Source: Marivivens donghaensis (GTDB lineage Bacteria > Pseudomonadota > Alphaproteobacteria > Rhodobacterales > Rhodobacteraceae). Taken from it: DNA of 64,000 nucleotides. Each line of letters starts with the position of its first letter. The stretch's first letter is position 1. Below are positions 21,812 to 30,841 of this stretch, piece after piece. The notes beneath the pieces were generated by a model. It saw only the letters and a program-made list of their open reading frames with translations. It was not told where the DNA came from and did no database searches. The stretch lies in the NCBI RefSeq assembly GCF_030410045.1, contig NZ_JAUFRA010000002.1, positions 153,866 through 217,865 on the forward strand, read 5' to 3'. The translations under genes were made by a program, and so were the position numbers.

Positions 21812-23776
21812 TTAAGCGGCTTTTTCTGCTGGATCGACGAGCGTTACGATATCGCCCATAATTCGATTCAATTCGAAGTCCTTGGGCGTGTAAACGCGCG
21901 AAACCCCCATTTCGATCAGCTTTTTTGCGTCTTCATCTGGAATGATGCCGCCCGCAATAACTGGAATGTGGTGCAATCCAGCCGCTTTCATTTTTTCCAT
22001 GACCTCGGCGATCAGCGGCAAATGAGAGCCGGACAGAATTGACAGGCCAACGACGTGCGCATCATCGCGTTTCGCGGCTTCGACGATTTCGTCGGGCGTG
22101 AGGCGGATGCCCTCATACGTGATGTCCATGCCGCAATCGCGGGCACGCGCTGCGATTTGTTCAGCGCCGTTAGAGTGACCATCTAGGCCAGGCTTACCGA
22201 CAATGAATTTCAGCGGACGACCCAACTTACCTGTCACTGTCGCAACGCGGTCTCGAATTTCATCCAAACCTTCGGTGCGGTTAGATGGGTTCTTTGAAAC
22301 ACCAGTCGGTGCGCGATACTGGCCGAACGCTTGACGGATCGCTTCTGCCCATTCGCCTGTCGTGACACCCGCTTTTGCTGCCGCAATCGACGGGATCATG
22401 ATGTTGGTGCCGTCATTTGCAGCCGCTGTGAGGGCAGCCAGCGCCTTTGCAACGGCAGCTGTATCGCGGCCAGCCTTCCATGCATTTAGGCGGGTGATTT
22501 GTTCAGCTTCCACCGCTGGATCGACGGTCATGATTGCGTCTTCGCCCGAGGTGAGAGGCGATCGTTCCCCATTCTGCCATTTGTTCACGCCAACGACGGT
22601 TGTTTCGCCCGCTTCGATATTGTTGATGCGTTTCGCATTCGATTCGACCAAACGAGACTTCATGTATTCGATGGCTTGAACCGCGCCGCCCATGCTGTCG
22701 ATGGTTGCGAGCTCTTCACGAGCGCCTGCCTTAAGGGCCGCAACTTTGCGGTCCACGGTAGGGTTGTTGTCGAACAGGTCATCGTATTCCAGAAGGTCGG
22801 TCTCATAGGCCATGATCTGCTGCATGCGGAGCGACCACTGCTGGTCCCACGGGCGCGGAAGGCCCAATGCTTCGTTCCATGCTGGCAGCTGAACCGCACG
22901 AGCTCGAGCGTTTTTAGACAAAGTCACAGCCAGCATTTCGATCAGAATGCGGTAGACGTTGTTTTCTGGTTGCTGCTCGGTCAGGCCGAGAGAGTTCACC
23001 TGAACACCATAGCGGAAGCGGCGCATTTTGGGGTCTTCGACGCCATAACGCTCTTGGCAGATTTCGTCCCAAAGTTCGACGAACGCCCGCATTTTGCACA
23101 TTTCGGTCACGAAGCGGATGCCAGCATTCACGAAGAACGAGATGCGGCCAACCATGTTGGGGAAGTGCTCTGCTGGAACCTTGCCCTTAAGATCATCGAG
23201 CACAGCAGTTGCGGTCGCCAGTGCAAAGGCCAGTTCCTCTTCGGGTGTCGCGCCAGCCTCTTGAAGGTGGTAGGAGCAGACGTTCATCGGGTTCCATTTG
23301 GGCAAGTTTTCGCGGGTATAGGCCGCAACGTCCGTGATCATCCGCAGGGATGGCTTAGGCGGACAAATGTAGGTGCCGCGCGAAAGATACTCTTTGATAA
23401 TGTCGTTTTGGACCGTGCCTTGCAGCGCAGATATATCGGCGCCCTGTTCCTCTGCTACGGCGATATACAGGGACAGCAGCCAAGGAGCCGTCGCGTTGAT
23501 TGTCATCGACGTATTCATTTGTTCGAGCGGGATATTGTCGAACAGCGCGCGCATGTCACCTAAGTGGCAGACAGGAACGCCAACTTTGCCAACTTCACCG
23601 CGAGCGAGGCGATGATCTGAATCGTAACCCGTCTGGGTGGGAAGGTCGAAAGCCACGGAAAGGCCGGTCTGACCCTTTGCGAGGTTTGAACGATACAGTG
23701 CGTTCGACGCCTCAGCGGTCGAGTGCCCCGCATAGGTGCGGAACAGCCACGGGCGATCTTTCTGCGGTTGCGACAT
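21812..23776 (-). CDS. ecm: Ethylmalonyl-CoA mutase (adenosylcobalamin-dependent)
   Basis: Ecm turns (2R)-ethylmalonyl-CoA into (2S)-methylsuccinyl-CoA, the step specific to the ethylmalonyl-CoA pathway of acetate assimilation. The 654-residue single-chain protein has the mutase barrel (RTYAGHSTAEASNALYRSNL near residue 13; FDLPTQTGYDSDH) and a C-terminal cobalamin domain with D532-G-H534-x2-G, whose His ligates cobalt. It matches the meaA/ecm branch rather than heterodimeric methylmalonyl-CoA mutase. It is divergent from the acyltransferase gene, beyond which ccr lies. A PduO-type adenosyltransferase at 58.5 kb can supply its cofactor. Confidence 0.93.
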   Translation of the reverse strand: MSQPQKDRPWLFRTYAGHSTAEASNALYRSNLAKGQTGLSVAFDLPTQTGYDSDHRLARGEVGKVGVPVCHLGDMRALFDNIPLEQMNTSMTINATAPWLLSLYIAVAEEQGADISALQGTVQNDIIKEYLSRGTYICPPKPSLRMITDVAAYTRENLPKWNPMNVCSYHLQEAGATPEEELAFALATATAVLDDLKGKVPAEHFPNMVGRISFFVNAGIRFVTEMCKMRAFVELWDEICQERYGVEDPKMRRFRYGVQVNSLGLTEQQPENNVYRILIEMLAVTLSKNARARAVQLPAWNEALGLPRPWDQQWSLRMQQIMAYETDLLEYDDLFDNNPTVDRKVAALKAGAREELATIDSMGGAVQAIEYMKSRLVESNAKRINNIEAGETTVVGVNKWQNGERSPLTSGEDAIMTVDPAVEAEQITRLNAWKAGRDTAAVAKALAALTAAANDGTNIMIPSIAAAKAGVTTGEWAEAIRQAFGQYRAPTGVSKNPSNRTEGLDEIRDRVATVTGKLGRPLKFIVGKPGLDGHSNGAEQIAARARDCGMDITYEGIRLTPDEIVEAAKRDDAHVVGLSILSGSHLPLIAEVMEKMKAAGLHHIPVIAGGIIPDEDAKKLIEMGVSRVYTPKDFELNRIMGDIVTLVDPAEKAA

Positions 23777-23913
23777 ATGGGCCTCCAGAGAATCCGGTCG
23801 GGTAATTTTATTTCGTCGGGGAATGGATAACGGAAAGATTGCATCCCTGTCAATTCGCTGCGTTGCGGCGTGAGCCTATTGTCCTATACCTCAGTTCAGG
23901 TCACTGTCGGCGC

Positions 23914-25278
23914 ATGAATGCCCCCGTTACTCTCCCGCTTTGGCTTTTGGTTCTGATCCTGCTGTTTGCAGCGGTCACTTTTGCTTCGCATTTTCTTTTC
24001 CCATCCGTCCGCTGGTTTTTCCGTAAACGGATGGAGCGTGCTGTGGCGCGACTAAATGAGCGCCTCGCGCGGCCGATTGAGCCGTTCAAATTGGCCCGGC
24101 GCTTCGATACGATTCAGCGACTGATCTATGATCCCGATGTTGCAAAAGCGATCCACAAAGCGGCGACGGCTGAAGGCATTCCTGACAACGTGGCTTTTGA
24201 ACGCGCGAAACGTTACGCCCGCGAGATCGTCCCATCCTTTTCGGCTTCGGTCTATTTCGGCTTCGGCGCGAGGCTCGCGAAATTGGTCTCTCGGTCGATG
24301 TACAAGATCCGATTGGGTGCGATGGACCAGAATGAGTTTGGTGCCATTGATCGGGACGCCACACTCGTCTTTGTGATCAACCACCGCAGCAATATGGACT
24401 ATATGCTGGTGACCCACCTGATCAGTAGTTCGAGCACGATTGCCTATGCTGTCGGGGAATGGGCGCGCGTCTGGCCTTTGTCGTGGTTGGTTCGCGCAAT
24501 GGGGGCCTATTTCATTCGGCGAGGCTCTCGCGGTCAGCTCTATCGTGCTGTTTTATCTCGATATGTTCGGATGGCGACTGAGAACGGCGTGACCCAAGCG
24601 TTCTTTCCCGAAGGCGGGCTTAGCCTTACCGGAGCGATAGCGAAGCCCAAAATGGGGCTGCTCAGCTACATTGTTGACGCATCAAAACCAGATGGGCGCG
24701 ATGTGATCTTTGTGCCCGTTGCGCTGAACTATGATCGCGTGCCCGAGGATCGGTTACTGATCCGCGCGGCGATAACGGGAGAACGCAAGTTCCGGCCGTC
24801 GCTATGGTCAGCGCTCTTGGCCTTGCCTGCGACACTGTGGCGGGCCGTGAGGCTAAAGTTCACGCCGTTTGGGACCGCATCCGTAGGCTTCGGGTCGCCG
24901 ATTGTATTGTCAGAGTTTCTTGCGACGTCGCCAGATCGCTCGATTGATGAATTAGCTGACGTGTTGATGGAAAATATTGCAAAGGTGGTCCCTCTCGTCC
25001 CGGTCCCTCTCGTCGCTCGTGCGATGTTGCAGGGGCACTTTTCCAAAGATTCAATTACCGAAGCCATCGGATTTGATTTGGCCTCTCTTCGGTCACGGGG
25101 GGTAACGCTGCCACGGCGGTCCGCAGCCGAGCTCGCCACCGAAGGTTTGGCGCTCATGCTGGCTCGGAAAATGATCCGAAAAACGGGCGATACCTACGAG
25201 ATCGTCCCTGATGAACGGTCCCTGCTCGACTACTATGCAGCCTCGATTGCGCATCATTTTTGTGCAGACGCAGCGTAA
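23914..25278 (+). CDS. Glycerol-3-phosphate/1-acylglycerol-3-phosphate acyltransferase family protein
   Basis: A 454-residue membrane-associated acyltransferase. An N-terminal membrane helix (8-28) is followed by the PlsC-type motifs NHRSNMDYML (HxxxxD) and FFPEGGLSLTG, then VIFVPVALNYDRVPEDRLL. The large size and helical C-terminal part resemble PlsB-type glycerol-3-phosphate acyltransferases more than small PlsC proteins. The preferred start is MNAPVTLPL (ATG at 23914); the frame opens 25 residues earlier. It sits between divergent ecm and downstream ccr; a role in phospholipid synthesis is likely but substrate order is uncertain. Confidence 0.82.
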   Translation: MNAPVTLPLWLLVLILLFAAVTFASHFLFPSVRWFFRKRMERAVARLNERLARPIEPFKLARRFDTIQRLIYDPDVAKAIHKAATAEGIPDNVAFERAKRYAREIVPSFSASVYFGFGARLAKLVSRSMYKIRLGAMDQNEFGAIDRDATLVFVINHRSNMDYMLVTHLISSSSTIAYAVGEWARVWPLSWLVRAMGAYFIRRGSRGQLYRAVLSRYVRMATENGVTQAFFPEGGLSLTGAIAKPKMGLLSYIVDASKPDGRDVIFVPVALNYDRVPEDRLLIRAAITGERKFRPSLWSALLALPATLWRAVRLKFTPFGTASVGFGSPIVLSEFLATSPDRSIDELADVLMENIAKVVPLVPVPLVARAMLQGHFSKDSITEAIGFDLASLRSRGVTLPRRSAAELATEGLALMLARKMIRKTGDTYEIVPDERSLLDYYAASIAHHFCADAA

Positions 25279-25336
25279 ATTTCAGGATTTTCTGCATCCG
25301 CAAGGTAATAAAATTACAATTTACACTTTGGTGGGG

Positions 25337-25354
25337 TTGCAAAGTTACTTTCAC
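25337..25354 (+). promoter_or_regulatory. TTGC-type motif upstream of ccr
   Basis: TTGCAAAGTTACTTTCAC lies 72-89 bases before the ccr start. Its first half matches TTTGCAAA, the half-site described for ScfR-family acyl-CoA regulators such as PccR; the second half is degenerate. A possible related repeat precedes mcd. Weak evidence. Confidence 0.3.
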
Positions 25355-25425
25355 GATCCTAATTCTTGGGTAATCCCGCCGATTCTGCGGCGCGGCAAAA
25401 ATTATCCTCTGGAGGAGTTAGATCG

Positions 25426-26694
25426 ATGGCACTCGACTATACCGCGACTAAAAAAGATCTGTACGAAGTTGGTGAAATCCCCCCTCTCGGCCACGTTCCT
25501 GAAAAAATGTACGCATGGGCCATTCGTCGTGAACGCCACGGCGAGCCAGACAAGTCTTTTCAGGTTGAAGTTGTAGAAACCCCCAAGCTTGATGCGCACG
25601 AAGTTCTCGTGCTCGTTATGGCTGCAGGAGTTAATTATAACGGCGTATGGGCTGGTCTTGGCGTTCCGATTTCTCCGTTCGACGGCCATGGTGCCGAATA
25701 CCATATCGCTGGCTCTGATGCGGCGGGTATCGTTTGGGCCGTTGGCGACAAAGTCAAAAACTGGAAAGTCGGTGATGAGGTCGTCATCCACTGTAACCAA
25801 GACGATGGCGACGACGAGGAATGTAACGGCGGCGACCCGATGTTCTCTCCGACCCAGCGCATTTGGGGCTACGAGACACCTGACGGTTCGTTCGCTCAGT
25901 TCACGCGGGTTCAGGCGCAACAGCTTCTTCCGCGCCCTTCGCACCTGACTTGGGAACAGTCGGCTTGTTACACTCTGACTTTGGCAACGGCCTACCGCAT
26001 GCTCTTTGGCCACGCACCGCACGACATCAAACCAGGTCAGCACGTTCTGGTTTGGGGCGCATCTGGTGGTCTGGGTTCGTTCGCTGTTCAGCTGGCGAAG
26101 GCAGCGGGCGCTCATGCGATCGGCGTGATCTCTGATGAATCCAAGCGTGACTTTGTGATGTCGATGGGCGCGAAAGGCGTCATCAACCGCAAAGACTTTA
26201 ACTGCTGGGGCCAACTGCCAAAGGTAAACACCCCTGAATATGACGCATGGTTCAAAGAAGCCCGCCGTTTTGGTAAAGCCATTTGGGAATTCACGGGTAA
26301 AGGCAACAACGTCGACATCGTGTTCGAACACCCGGGTGAGTCCACCTTCCCTGTGTCCAACCTCGTCTGCAAAAAAGGCGGTATGGTTGTGATCTGCGCG
26401 GGTACCTCTGGTTTCAACTGCACCTTCGACGTGCGCTACACATGGATGCACCAGAAGCGTTTGCAGGGTTCGCACTTTGCTCACCTGAAGCAGGCCGCAG
26501 CAGCCAACCGTCTGGTCTGTGAAGGCCGCATTGATCCTTGCATGTCCGAAGTCTTCCCATGGGATGAAATCCCGACAGCGCACATGAAGATGCTGAAAAA
26601 CCAGCACCTGCCGGGCAACATGGCGGTTTTGGTTCAGGCTCAGAAAACAGGCATGACCACCTTTGCCGAGGTTATCGCAGAGTCCAAAGCCTAA
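25426..26694 (+). CDS. ccrA: Crotonyl-CoA carboxylase/reductase
   Basis: Ccr reductively carboxylates crotonyl-CoA with NADPH and CO2 to (2S)-ethylmalonyl-CoA, the key step of the ethylmalonyl-CoA pathway. The 422-residue MDR-superfamily protein has HVPEKMYAWAIRRERHGEP, GVNYNGVWAGLG, HIAGSDAAGIVWAVG, the NADPH loop VWGASGGLGSFAVQLAKAAG and HPGESTFPVSNLV. I start at MALDYTATKK because GGAGGAG is eight bases upstream. A terminator follows, so it appears monocistronic, just before the luxR/luxI genes. Confidence 0.96.
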   Translation: MALDYTATKKDLYEVGEIPPLGHVPEKMYAWAIRRERHGEPDKSFQVEVVETPKLDAHEVLVLVMAAGVNYNGVWAGLGVPISPFDGHGAEYHIAGSDAAGIVWAVGDKVKNWKVGDEVVIHCNQDDGDDEECNGGDPMFSPTQRIWGYETPDGSFAQFTRVQAQQLLPRPSHLTWEQSACYTLTLATAYRMLFGHAPHDIKPGQHVLVWGASGGLGSFAVQLAKAAGAHAIGVISDESKRDFVMSMGAKGVINRKDFNCWGQLPKVNTPEYDAWFKEARRFGKAIWEFTGKGNNVDIVFEHPGESTFPVSNLVCKKGGMVVICAGTSGFNCTFDVRYTWMHQKRLQGSHFAHLKQAAAANRLVCEGRIDPCMSEVFPWDEIPTAHMKMLKNQHLPGNMAVLVQAQKTGMTTFAEVIAESKA

Positions 26695-26722
26695 CTCTGA
26701 TTCGGCCCAGCACAATCAACCG

Positions 26723-26748
26723 AGAGGCGATCCGATTGGGTCGCCTCT
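26723..26748 (+). terminator. Terminator after ccr
   Basis: AGAGGCGA (26723-26730) pairs with TCGCCTCT (26741-26748) around a 10-base loop, then TTATTTT follows. Confidence 0.88.
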
Positions 26749-26790
26749 TTATTTTAGTCACATTCAGAACAAATAGTTGCGAATTAGGTG

Positions 26791-26830
26791 CCTCCCTATT
26801 TGTGGGGAGGGCGAATGTGCGAATAATTCG
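26791..26830. promoter_or_regulatory. Hairpin and palindrome in the promoter region of the luxR unit
   Basis: CCTCCC and GGGAGG (26791-26810) form a hairpin without T-run, and CGAATAATTCG (26820-26830) is a palindrome with 5-bp arms; a related TGCGAATTA lies at 26778-26786. These lie 65-105 bases before the small gene preceding luxR. They could be operator sites; no lux-box consensus can be asserted. Confidence 0.3.
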
Positions 26831-26894
26831 TTCAGAAGTTGTGTGCTAGGCTTGGTTGTTAATGTTCCATTAACCATCGCAGAGGAGTCTGGTC

Positions 26895-27113
26895 ATGGGA
26901 AAAACGTGGATACTCGACGTTCTTGACGATCTACGGGCCTTTGCAGATCTCAATGGGATGCCGGCCCTCGTCACTGAACTGGATCGCACGTCAGATGTGG
27001 CGCGACGCGAATTGGCGTCGAAAATCGGGACGGCACAGACAGTGCTGATGGGGCATGGGGCAAAACATACAAAGCCTGATTGGGCAACTGGATCAGGCGG
27101 ACACACTGGATGA
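26895..27113 (+). CDS. Small (72 aa) protein whose 3' end overlaps luxR
   Basis: The ATG is preceded by AGAGGAG at good distance, the best ribosome site in this region. The 72-residue product begins MGKTWILDVLDDLRAFADLN, then GMPALVTELDRTSDVARREL, probably two amphipathic helices, and ends in a Gly/His-rich tail. Its last 59 bases overlap the luxR frame, implying coupled translation. I recall similar short proteins in front of luxR genes of other roseobacters but cannot name a family. Function unknown; antisigma- or modulator-like roles would be guesswork. Confidence 0.6.
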   Translation: MGKTWILDVLDDLRAFADLNGMPALVTELDRTSDVARRELASKIGTAQTVLMGHGAKHTKPDWATGSGGHTG

Positions 27114-27825
27114 TCTACAATCGATCATCCTGACACTGCGTGATCAATTCCGTATCGACCACGCGGTTTACCATTGGATCAGCAGCGATGGTGAGCAGTT
27201 TGGATGCGGAACCTATCCGACCGATTGGGTTCAGACTTACGTAGACAATGACTACCTACGCGTCGATCCCGTCGTCATCGGTTGTTATCAGCGGTTTCAC
27301 CCCGTGAATTGGAAACGGCTCGACTGGTCCTCTAAACAAGCGCGGGCCTTTCAGAAAGAAGCGATTGCGGCAGGTGTGGGCAATCAAGGCATGTCTATCC
27401 CCATCCGTGGACCGAACGGGCAATATGCGCTTTTCACGGTTTCACACACCTGCTCGGACGAAGAGTGGGAGGTCTTTACCGAGAGCCACCAGCGCGATCT
27501 GATCCTTCTTGCGCATTATTTCAACAAAAGTGCCCTGAAGATTGCGAAGGGGCGTAAGCCCGAAATCGTGAAGTCCCTGTCGCGCCGCGAAACGGATGCC
27601 CTGACCTATTTGGCGATGGGCTATGGTCGTGGCCAAGTGGCAGAGATGTTGTCAATCTCAGAGCATACGCTGCGGGTTTACATCGAAAGTGCGCGGTTCA
27701 AATTGGGTGCGACCAACACAACTCACGCCGTTGCGAAGGCAATAACCGAAGGGTTGATTGTGATTGGCGGCGCCGCTCTTGGAACCTCAGGTGATTGGCC
27801 TGGCAAGGCACCGAACGGTGCATAG
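27055..27825 (+). CDS. luxR: LuxR-type autoinducer-responsive transcriptional regulator
   Basis: A 256-residue quorum-sensing regulator. Residues 20-165 are the autoinducer-binding domain with the conserved aromatic/acid cluster (VYHWISS, YLRVDPVV, FHPVNWKRLDW, GNQGMSIPIRGPNGQ). Residues 180-245 are a GerE helix-turn-helix (LSRRETDALTYLAMGYGRGQ, SISEHTLRVYIESARFKLG). It is followed after 57 bases by luxI in the same direction, so the pair is probably a cognate acyl-homoserine lactone circuit. The start inside the preceding small gene is uncertain; later codons are possible. Confidence 0.93.
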   Translation: MGQNIQSLIGQLDQADTLDDLQSIILTLRDQFRIDHAVYHWISSDGEQFGCGTYPTDWVQTYVDNDYLRVDPVVIGCYQRFHPVNWKRLDWSSKQARAFQKEAIAAGVGNQGMSIPIRGPNGQYALFTVSHTCSDEEWEVFTESHQRDLILLAHYFNKSALKIAKGRKPEIVKSLSRRETDALTYLAMGYGRGQVAEMLSISEHTLRVYIESARFKLGATNTTHAVAKAITEGLIVIGGAALGTSGDWPGKAPNGA

Positions 27826-27882
27826 GCCGAAGTTTAACCATTTTACGGCAGACTGTTCCTTGGATCAGAAAAGGGATGTGTC

Positions 27883-28515
27883 ATGCTGCGGTACCTATAC
27901 GGCGATCAACTCTGCAATTACCCGAAATTAGCGGACAGCATGTTCCGCGATCGAGCCGCTCAATTTCATGAACGGCTCGGCTGGGACGTTACCGTCGATG
28001 ACCGTGGATGGGAAAGGGACGCGTATGACGACCTCAACCCGCTTTACGTTATCTGGGAAAACCACGAAGGGAGCCACGGCGGCTCAATGCGATTCTTGCC
28101 GACGACTGGCCAGACGATGGTGAATGATCACTTTGTCGACCTGATGGATGGGGTCGAATTGCAAAGTCCCTTTATCTGGGAATGTACTCGGTTTTGTTTG
28201 AACCCAAATGCTGAAAGTCGTGTGGCTGCGGCCCTTATGTTGGCTGGGGGTGAGCTTATGCGGGCCTTCGACGTTCGACATTTCGTCGGGGTCTTTGATG
28301 CGCGGATGGTGCGCATTTATCGGATGATTGGTTCGTCGCCCGAAATACTGGGGCAAACGGGGAAAGGCCGCGATATGATTGCTGTGGGTCTTTGGGGCTA
28401 CGATGATAAAGCGCGCGAAAGCGTGGCACATCGCGCAGGGATCTCGCCCGAACTATCCGAAAAATGGTTCCTCAAAAGCTTTGGGTTTGAACCGCGATTA
28501 CAGTTGGTGGCCTAA
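27883..28515 (+). CDS. luxI: Acyl-homoserine-lactone synthase
   Basis: LuxI-type enzymes make N-acyl-homoserine lactones from SAM and acyl-ACP. The 210-residue protein retains the invariant residues Arg24, Phe28 and Trp34 (FRDRAAQFHERLGW), Asp46, and Arg70 in GGSMRFLPT, plus WECTRFCL. The acyl chain specificity cannot be predicted from sequence. AAAGGGAT lies upstream of the ATG. It is the last gene of smORF-luxR-luxI. Confidence 0.95.
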   Translation: MLRYLYGDQLCNYPKLADSMFRDRAAQFHERLGWDVTVDDRGWERDAYDDLNPLYVIWENHEGSHGGSMRFLPTTGQTMVNDHFVDLMDGVELQSPFIWECTRFCLNPNAESRVAAALMLAGGELMRAFDVRHFVGVFDARMVRIYRMIGSSPEILGQTGKGRDMIAVGLWGYDDKARESVAHRAGISPELSEKWFLKSFGFEPRLQLVA

Positions 28516-28556
28516 CCCCTCTGGTCCCTTTCTTGGGTTAAGGATAGGGTCCCGCC

Positions 28557-30089
28557 ATGACAACTCCGGCACTCCAATTTTCCGAAGATCAGGCGCAGGC
28601 TTGGGATAGTATCGCTGATTTGCTCGCTGCAAACGGCGTGAATCTGACGGACGCGTTGCTGACCCCACCGATGGGGGACAGCAGCGCCGTCATGGCCGTT
28701 ATCGGGAAGGCAGGGTCAGGCAAGACCTTGCTTTTGGCAGAGTTGACCAAGGCGCTGAAAGAGGCGGGCGTTTCAATAGTCTCTGGTGACTGGGAAGGTA
28801 AACGGAAGAAAGATCGTCGAACCCTCGCGGTCCTAGCTCCGACCAACAAAGCTGCAGCGGTTTTGCGAAATCGCGGTGTGCCCGCAACGACGATCCACCG
28901 CATCCTCTACACGCCCGTCTATGATCCGGAATACGAGCGGATTGCCGAATGGCTCGCGGGTGAAGGCACACGGCCCGATATTGAGGGGCTCACGGATGTG
29001 GCGCTAGATCGCGCTTGGGCGTCTTATCAGATAAACACTTCGGTCCCTGCGGCACTTGCCGCTGCTGGGCTGCGTGGTTCTGACTTTATCACGGGTTGGA
29101 AACGTCGTGAGGACCCGCTTGATATCGGGTTCATTGATGAAAGCTCGATGCTGGATCAAAGGGCGCTCGATGATCTCAAGGAGATTTTCCCGACGCTCGT
29201 GCTGTTTGGCGATCCTGCGCAGTTGCCACCTGTCCAAGGGACGGGCGGAATGGTCTTTGAAAAACTGCCCGAAAAGGATCGACTGATCCTGAACCGTATC
29301 CACCGCCAAGAGGCGGGTAACCCGATCCTCGATCTGGCCCACGCGCTCGCCGACCCGTCGGTCGATTTTTACAAATTCGAACGGCTTGTCGCAGAAGCAG
29401 CGGAAAAAGACCCGAGGGTCGTTTTGGCTCAGCGAGTTGAGTCCGATCTGATGGCGCGGTCACCAGTCCTTGTTTGGCGGAATGCCACGCGCATCCGATT
29501 GATCCACGCGTTTCGCGGCGCCTATGGCGCGCCTGAGGATGCATTGATCCCCGGTGAACCGCTGATCTGTGACGGCATCGAATTGCCGATGAAGCACCGC
29601 AAAAAACGGCTCGACCTTGAGGCACGAGGGCTGATCAAAGGTGCGCAGGTGATCTACCGTGGGCCAGGGTCCAAACCTGGGTTCTCGAAACTATGGGTGA
29701 TGGGCGCGGAAGAACCTCAGCTATCAGCCGCCAGCATCGTTAAGATCGAAAAAGAAGGCGAAGAAGAACCGTTTATCCCATACGCCGCTCGCATGGGCGC
29801 TGCATTTTTGCACGGCGCTGCGGTCACGATCCACAAGGCGCAAGGCAGCCAGTGGGACACGGTTCAAGTCTTTGCGCCAGACATCGAGATTGCCGCCAAA
29901 ATGGGACGGTCAGAGTCGGGGCAGCCGCTTTGGAAACGATTGGCCTATGTAGCGATCACACGGGCGGAACGGGAATTGCGCTGGGTTGTTCGAAATCGCC
30001 TCGCGCGTCCGTCGGGACCGTTGGGCGTGGATGACCTGCATATGCCTGCCGCCGAACTGAAACTCACCGTGCAGAGCGACGATGATTAA
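28557..30089 (+). CDS. RecD-like superfamily 1 DNA helicase (AAA_30/UvrD_C_2)
   Basis: A 510-residue ATPase. Walker A GKAGSGKT is at 50-57, motif Ia PTNKAAAVL near 103, motif II DESSMLDQ, motif III FGDPAQLPPVQG, and the C-terminal UvrD_C_2 motif TIHKAQGSQW with AITRAERELRW. This is the stand-alone RecD2-like/Dda-like architecture without RecB or RecC partners. Expected to unwind DNA 5' to 3'; biological role unknown. It follows luxI by 41 bases and overlaps the convergent TIGR02186 gene by four bases. Confidence 0.88.
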   Translation: MTTPALQFSEDQAQAWDSIADLLAANGVNLTDALLTPPMGDSSAVMAVIGKAGSGKTLLLAELTKALKEAGVSIVSGDWEGKRKKDRRTLAVLAPTNKAAAVLRNRGVPATTIHRILYTPVYDPEYERIAEWLAGEGTRPDIEGLTDVALDRAWASYQINTSVPAALAAAGLRGSDFITGWKRREDPLDIGFIDESSMLDQRALDDLKEIFPTLVLFGDPAQLPPVQGTGGMVFEKLPEKDRLILNRIHRQEAGNPILDLAHALADPSVDFYKFERLVAEAAEKDPRVVLAQRVESDLMARSPVLVWRNATRIRLIHAFRGAYGAPEDALIPGEPLICDGIELPMKHRKKRLDLEARGLIKGAQVIYRGPGSKPGFSKLWVMGAEEPQLSAASIVKIEKEGEEEPFIPYAARMGAAFLHGAAVTIHKAQGSQWDTVQVFAPDIEIAAKMGRSESGQPLWKRLAYVAITRAERELRWVVRNRLARPSGPLGVDDLHMPAAELKLTVQSDDD

Positions 30090-30841
30090 CGGCGCATCGC
30101 GTTGAATGCAGCAGATGCGGTCCAACCCGCGATAATCGCGATCAGCAGTGCGAGTAGACCATAAAGCGCGGATTGTTCGCGGCTCAGGTTATACAGCCAA
30201 CGCTCCATCCCCACCTTGAACACTGGAATATTGGTGTCCAGCGTATCGATCACTTGCCCGCCACGCGTCAGGAAAATTCGAGTGCGATAGGGGCCTTCGG
30301 TCAAGTTCGATGGCAACGTAATGGCCGTATGGAACAGCGTATCATCCTCAAGCGCGACAGCACCTTCGAGCATCTGGAACAAGTTGCTACTTTCTTTGAT
30401 GCGTGCAAAGGCTTCGGAAAATTCGGTTGTGGAAAAGGCGTCTTGCCCTGCGGAGCGCACCACGCGGTCCCACGTAATCGCGTGCTGAAGGTCTTCGAGC
30501 GGGCGCAGAACTTCGTTCAACGGGCCAGAGGTCGCGACAGCATAGAAGGACGGCGCAATGTCGATGTTTGCGGAATCGGTATTGATCCAAATGCCCGCGA
30601 CCCGTTCCTTGCGTCGGATCGTGACAGGGACGTTCGGGCCGGCAACGGCGATAATGACACCTAAATCAGAATTCTGCGGCGGCGGTGTTTCGCGGCTGAT
30701 TGCGCCAAAGATCAACAGTTCGGACCCTGTAAACGTCGCGGTGATCGAAACCTCGTCTTGGCTCAGTCCCAGCACTAGCTTTTCTTGAGCCAAGGCAAGT
30801 GATGGCAAAAGCATGAGAAGGAAAGTGACCAGCCGGATCAT
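30086..30841 (-). CDS. TIGR02186 family membrane-anchored periplasmic protein
   Basis: A 251-residue protein with a signal peptide (1-18, ending SLALA), a periplasmic beta-rich domain (DEVSITATFTGSELLIFGAI; VTIRRKERVAGIWINTDS) and one C-terminal membrane helix (about 222-245). It matches TIGR02186, an alphaproteobacterial family of unknown function usually found beside a TauE/SafE transporter, as here: its ATG overlaps the stop of the TauE gene by four bases. It may be an accessory of that exporter. Confidence 0.85.
   Translation of the reverse strand: MIRLVTFLLMLLPSLALAQEKLVLGLSQDEVSITATFTGSELLIFGAISRETPPPQNSDLGVIIAVAGPNVPVTIRRKERVAGIWINTDSANIDIAPSFYAVATSGPLNEVLRPLEDLQHAITWDRVVRSAGQDAFSTTEFSEAFARIKESSNLFQMLEGAVALEDDTLFHTAITLPSNLTEGPYRTRIFLTRGGQVIDTLDTNIPVFKVGMERWLYNLSREQSALYGLLALLIAIIAGWTASAAFNAMRR

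Noticed and set aside
22499..23563. 354-codon open frame antisense to ecm
   Set aside because: Mutase domains on the minus strand are complete; the antisense product has no family pattern.
25402..26715. 437-codon open frame antisense to ccr
   Set aside because: Ccr is a clear full-length match on the plus strand with a strong ribosome site; the antisense frame is His/Arg/Phe-rich without domain features.
26791..26810. Second terminator after ccr
   Set aside because: The CCTCCC/GGGAGG hairpin has no T-run and a proper terminator already lies at 26723-26748.
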